Source: Talinum fruticosum | Taxonomy: Eukaryota; Streptophyta; Magnoliopsida; Caryophyllales; Talinaceae | Direction of reading: 5' to 3' | NCBI GenBank assembly: GCA_021018815.1 | Contig: JAITYX010000160.1 | Span: forward strand, 124,001 to 188,000 | DNA: 64,000 nucleotides | Shown here: piece after piece, positions 62,257 through 64,000 of the stretch | Position numbering within the stretch: position 1 is the stretch's first letter | How the letters are laid out: each line of letters begins with the position of its first letter | The notes under the pieces: model-generated | The model's input: the letters and a program-made list of their open reading frames with translations, nothing else | Database searches by the model: none | Told to the model about the DNA's origin: nothing | Program-made: the position numbers and the translations under genes

Positions 62257-63240
62257 ATGAGTGCAAGCATGACTTTGGAAGAGAGGTTTGAAATGTTAAT
62301 GAAGGAGAATGAGTACCTCCGGAAACAGCTTGGGCGTGACATGAAGGCTAAGCGTGACCAACTAAGGAGTGAATCACCTCCTATTCGCTCTAATCCTAGC
62401 CTACATGAAGATGATGAGGAGAGCAATCCTTTTGCCTCCACGGACAGTGAAAGACAATCAAGAAGGAGTTCTAGACGGTCCAAATCACACTACCAAGACT
62501 TCAAAGTTGAGATTCCGAATTTGAAGGAAGATTGCATCCGGATGAGTTCCTTGATTGGTTGAGGACCGTGGAAAGAATTTTTGATTATAAAGAGGTCCCA
62601 AACGAGAAGAAGGTGAAGCTTGTTGCACTCAAGCTTAGAGGCTTTGCTTCCACTTGGTGGGAAAATTTGAAGCACAAAAGAGTAAGGGACAAGAAGCCTA
62701 AAATCAAAAGTTGGGAGAAAATGAGAGCTAAGCTCAAAGCTCGTTTTCTACCACCTACTTATGTCCAAGATAGTTTTCTCCAACTCTATACTCTACAACA
62801 AGGCAATATGAGTGTAGAAGAATACACTAGAGAGTTTGAGAAATTGTTGATCAAATGTGATTTGCAAGAGAATGAGGACCAAACAATTGTGAGGTACTTA
62901 GGCGGTTTGGATGCTAAGTATGCTCAAATTGTGGAGCTACAACATTTTACCACATTTGATGAGGTGTGTCACTTGGCACACAAGGTGGAGCAACAAAAGA
63001 AAAACCGGTTTGCCAAAAAGAAGTGCAAAAAAATTTTTCCTCTCAAAGAAGCCAACCCTTCTACAAGGGAGTCCCCAACCTCCACCTCAATCAACTCCAA
63101 ATTCCACAAAACAGCCCTTACCCATCCAACCCCCAAATCCGCCTAAACCAATGCCCAAAACAAATGACCCAAGGAGATGCTTCAAGTGTCATGGTTTTGG
63201 ACACATTGCTTCGGAGTGTCCTAACCGAAGGGTGATCACT
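62257..63240 (+). pseudogene. gag of the 60.9-64 kb element (two frameshifts)
   Basis: ATG 62257: MSASMTLEERFEMLMKENEY with a coiled-coil-like N-terminus, then ESNPFASTDSERQSRR and FKVEIP. One base is missing at about 62525 (AATTTGAAGG for GAGTTTGAAGG). The capsid continues in the next frame: HPDEFLDWLRTVERIFDYKE, GFASTWWENLKHKRVRDKKP, LKARFLPPTYVQDSFLQLYT and EFEKLLIKCDLQENEDQTIV. The frame returns near 63030 and gives an intact CCHC knuckle CFKCHGFGHIASECPNRR (63178-63231). This is the best-preserved Gag here; the two shifts may be errors or recent mutations. Confidence 0.9.
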
Positions 63241-64000
63241 TTGGTTGAGAACCAAGAGCCTTTCATGGAAGAGAGTAAAACCGAAAAGGAATTGCTCTTG
63301 CTTGATGAGTTAGAAGAAGTGGTTGAGAAGGCGGATGAAGGAGAGCTACTTGTGATAAGAAGGACCTTGAGCGGTTTCAAGGATCCAAGTGAGGAGCAAC
63401 GTGAAACCATTTTTCACACAAGGGGCACGGTCCAAAACAAAGTGTGTTCCATTATCATTGATGGAGGTAGTTGTGCTAATGTGGCTGCCTCTATGATGGT
63501 AGACAAGCTTGGACTTCATGCTTCGGTCCATCCCCACCCTTACAATGTGCAATGGCTCAACCAAGGTAAAGGACTTCAAGTTAATTCTCGTTGTCTTCTT
63601 TCCTTTAGTATTGGTAAGCACTACCATGATGAGTTGTGGTGTGATGTAATTCCTATGGATGCTTGCCATATATTACTTGGGAGACCTTGGCTATATGACC
63701 GAAGGGTGACACATGATGGTTTCAAGAATACCTATACCTTCACCAAGGATGGAAAGAAAATTACACTAGCTCCCTTGCCTCGTAGCCATTACAAACCGAA
63801 GCCACAAAACTCTTTCTCCCACAATGACCTCTTGTTTGTGTTTAAGGAACCTTTCCTCAAAGACAAGCAAAAAGAGTTTGAGCCTTACCACAAACACATT
63901 CATTCATTCCCATATTCAGCCGAGGAGTTACCACAAAAATCCCACCCTCTTTCCACTATTTGGCATGACAAGTTCAGCTTTGCTCCCCACAAAAAAATCC
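63241..64000 (+). CDS. Protease part of pol, open to window end
   Basis: In frame with the zinc knuckle: EEVVEKADEGELLVIRRTLS, EEQRETIFHTRGTVQNK, catalytic CSIIIDGGSCANVAAS, PYNVQWLNQGKGLQVNSRCL, CDVIPMDACHILLGRPWLYD and HDGFKNTYTFTKDGKKITLA. A linker follows with SFSHNDLLFVFKEPFLKDK. No stop occurs to base 64000. RT, RNase H and integrase are expected beyond the edge, which I cannot confirm. Alternatively it is another gag-PR-only element, since the linker matches the non-autonomous 9232-11319 element. Confidence 0.85.
   Translation, partial: MVENQEPFMEESKTEKELLLLDELEEVVEKADEGELLVIRRTLSGFKDPSEEQRETIFHTRGTVQNKVCSIIIDGGSCANVAASMMVDKLGLHASVHPHPYNVQWLNQGKGLQVNSRCLLSFSIGKHYHDELWCDVIPMDACHILLGRPWLYDRRVTHDGFKNTYTFTKDGKKITLAPLPRSHYKPKPQNSFSHNDLLFVFKEPFLKDKQKEFEPYHKHIHSFPYSAEELPQKSHPLSTIWHDKFSFAPHKKI

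Overview
This window is a block of nested, mostly decayed LTR retrotransposons from a flowering-plant genome. I found no host gene, tRNA, rRNA or CRISPR array. The plant assignment rests on the primer-binding sites (TGGTATCAGAGC, complementary to initiator-Met tRNA), the gag-PR-RT-RH-INT order of Ty3/gypsy elements, and the 0.9-1.7 kb LTRs with TGATG...CATCA ends. The species cannot be told from the sequence; a eudicot is a guess. The integrase C-terminus (GPFxxLExINDNAYKV..., FNVADLSPY) resembles the plant CRM/Reina type of chromovirus; I saw no chromodomain, so the clade is provisional. LTR family names A to F are mine.

Layout. 1-6718 and 12345-19059 are the two arms of a huge, nearly identical inverted repeat. 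Each arm carries an LTR-B end, a broken gag with a solo LTR in it, an RT fragment, an LTR-C piece, part of a non-autonomous element and LTR-A copies. The spacer (6719-12344) holds two head-to-head LTR-A copies and a non-autonomous LTR-A element with a protease ORF. 19447-21797 is a minus-strand pol. 21803-28284 is a minus-strand non-autonomous element with two solo LTR-A insertions. 28285-42847 is a tandem of two minus-strand autonomous elements (LTR-D, D1, LTR-D, D2, LTR-D); D2 is split by two solo LTRs. 43066-60393 is a tandem-duplicated LTR-E element carrying a nested autonomous element (B4, 46569-58298). B4 is itself hit by a solo LTR and by an intact, very young non-autonomous element (50358-55056). 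60394-60807 is a short LTR of another family. 60876-64000 is the 5' half of a nearly intact LTR-A element that runs off the window.

How it works together. The D1, D2, B4 and 60.9-64 kb elements encode, or once encoded, Gag and Pol. The non-autonomous elements keep the same PBS, PPT and LTR architecture but encode only a Gag-like protein and long ORFs in which PR/RT/RH motifs survive as non-catalytic relics. They presumably move in trans; one did so recently enough that its LTRs differ by a single base. Most LTRs share a downstream module of stem-loops with a constant loop and covarying stems. This is the best candidate here for an undescribed functional RNA element.

Caution: many differences between near-identical copies are small changes at CAG/CTG sites, which may be sequence-quality artefacts. 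Frameshifts in the Pol ORFs should be read with that in mind.
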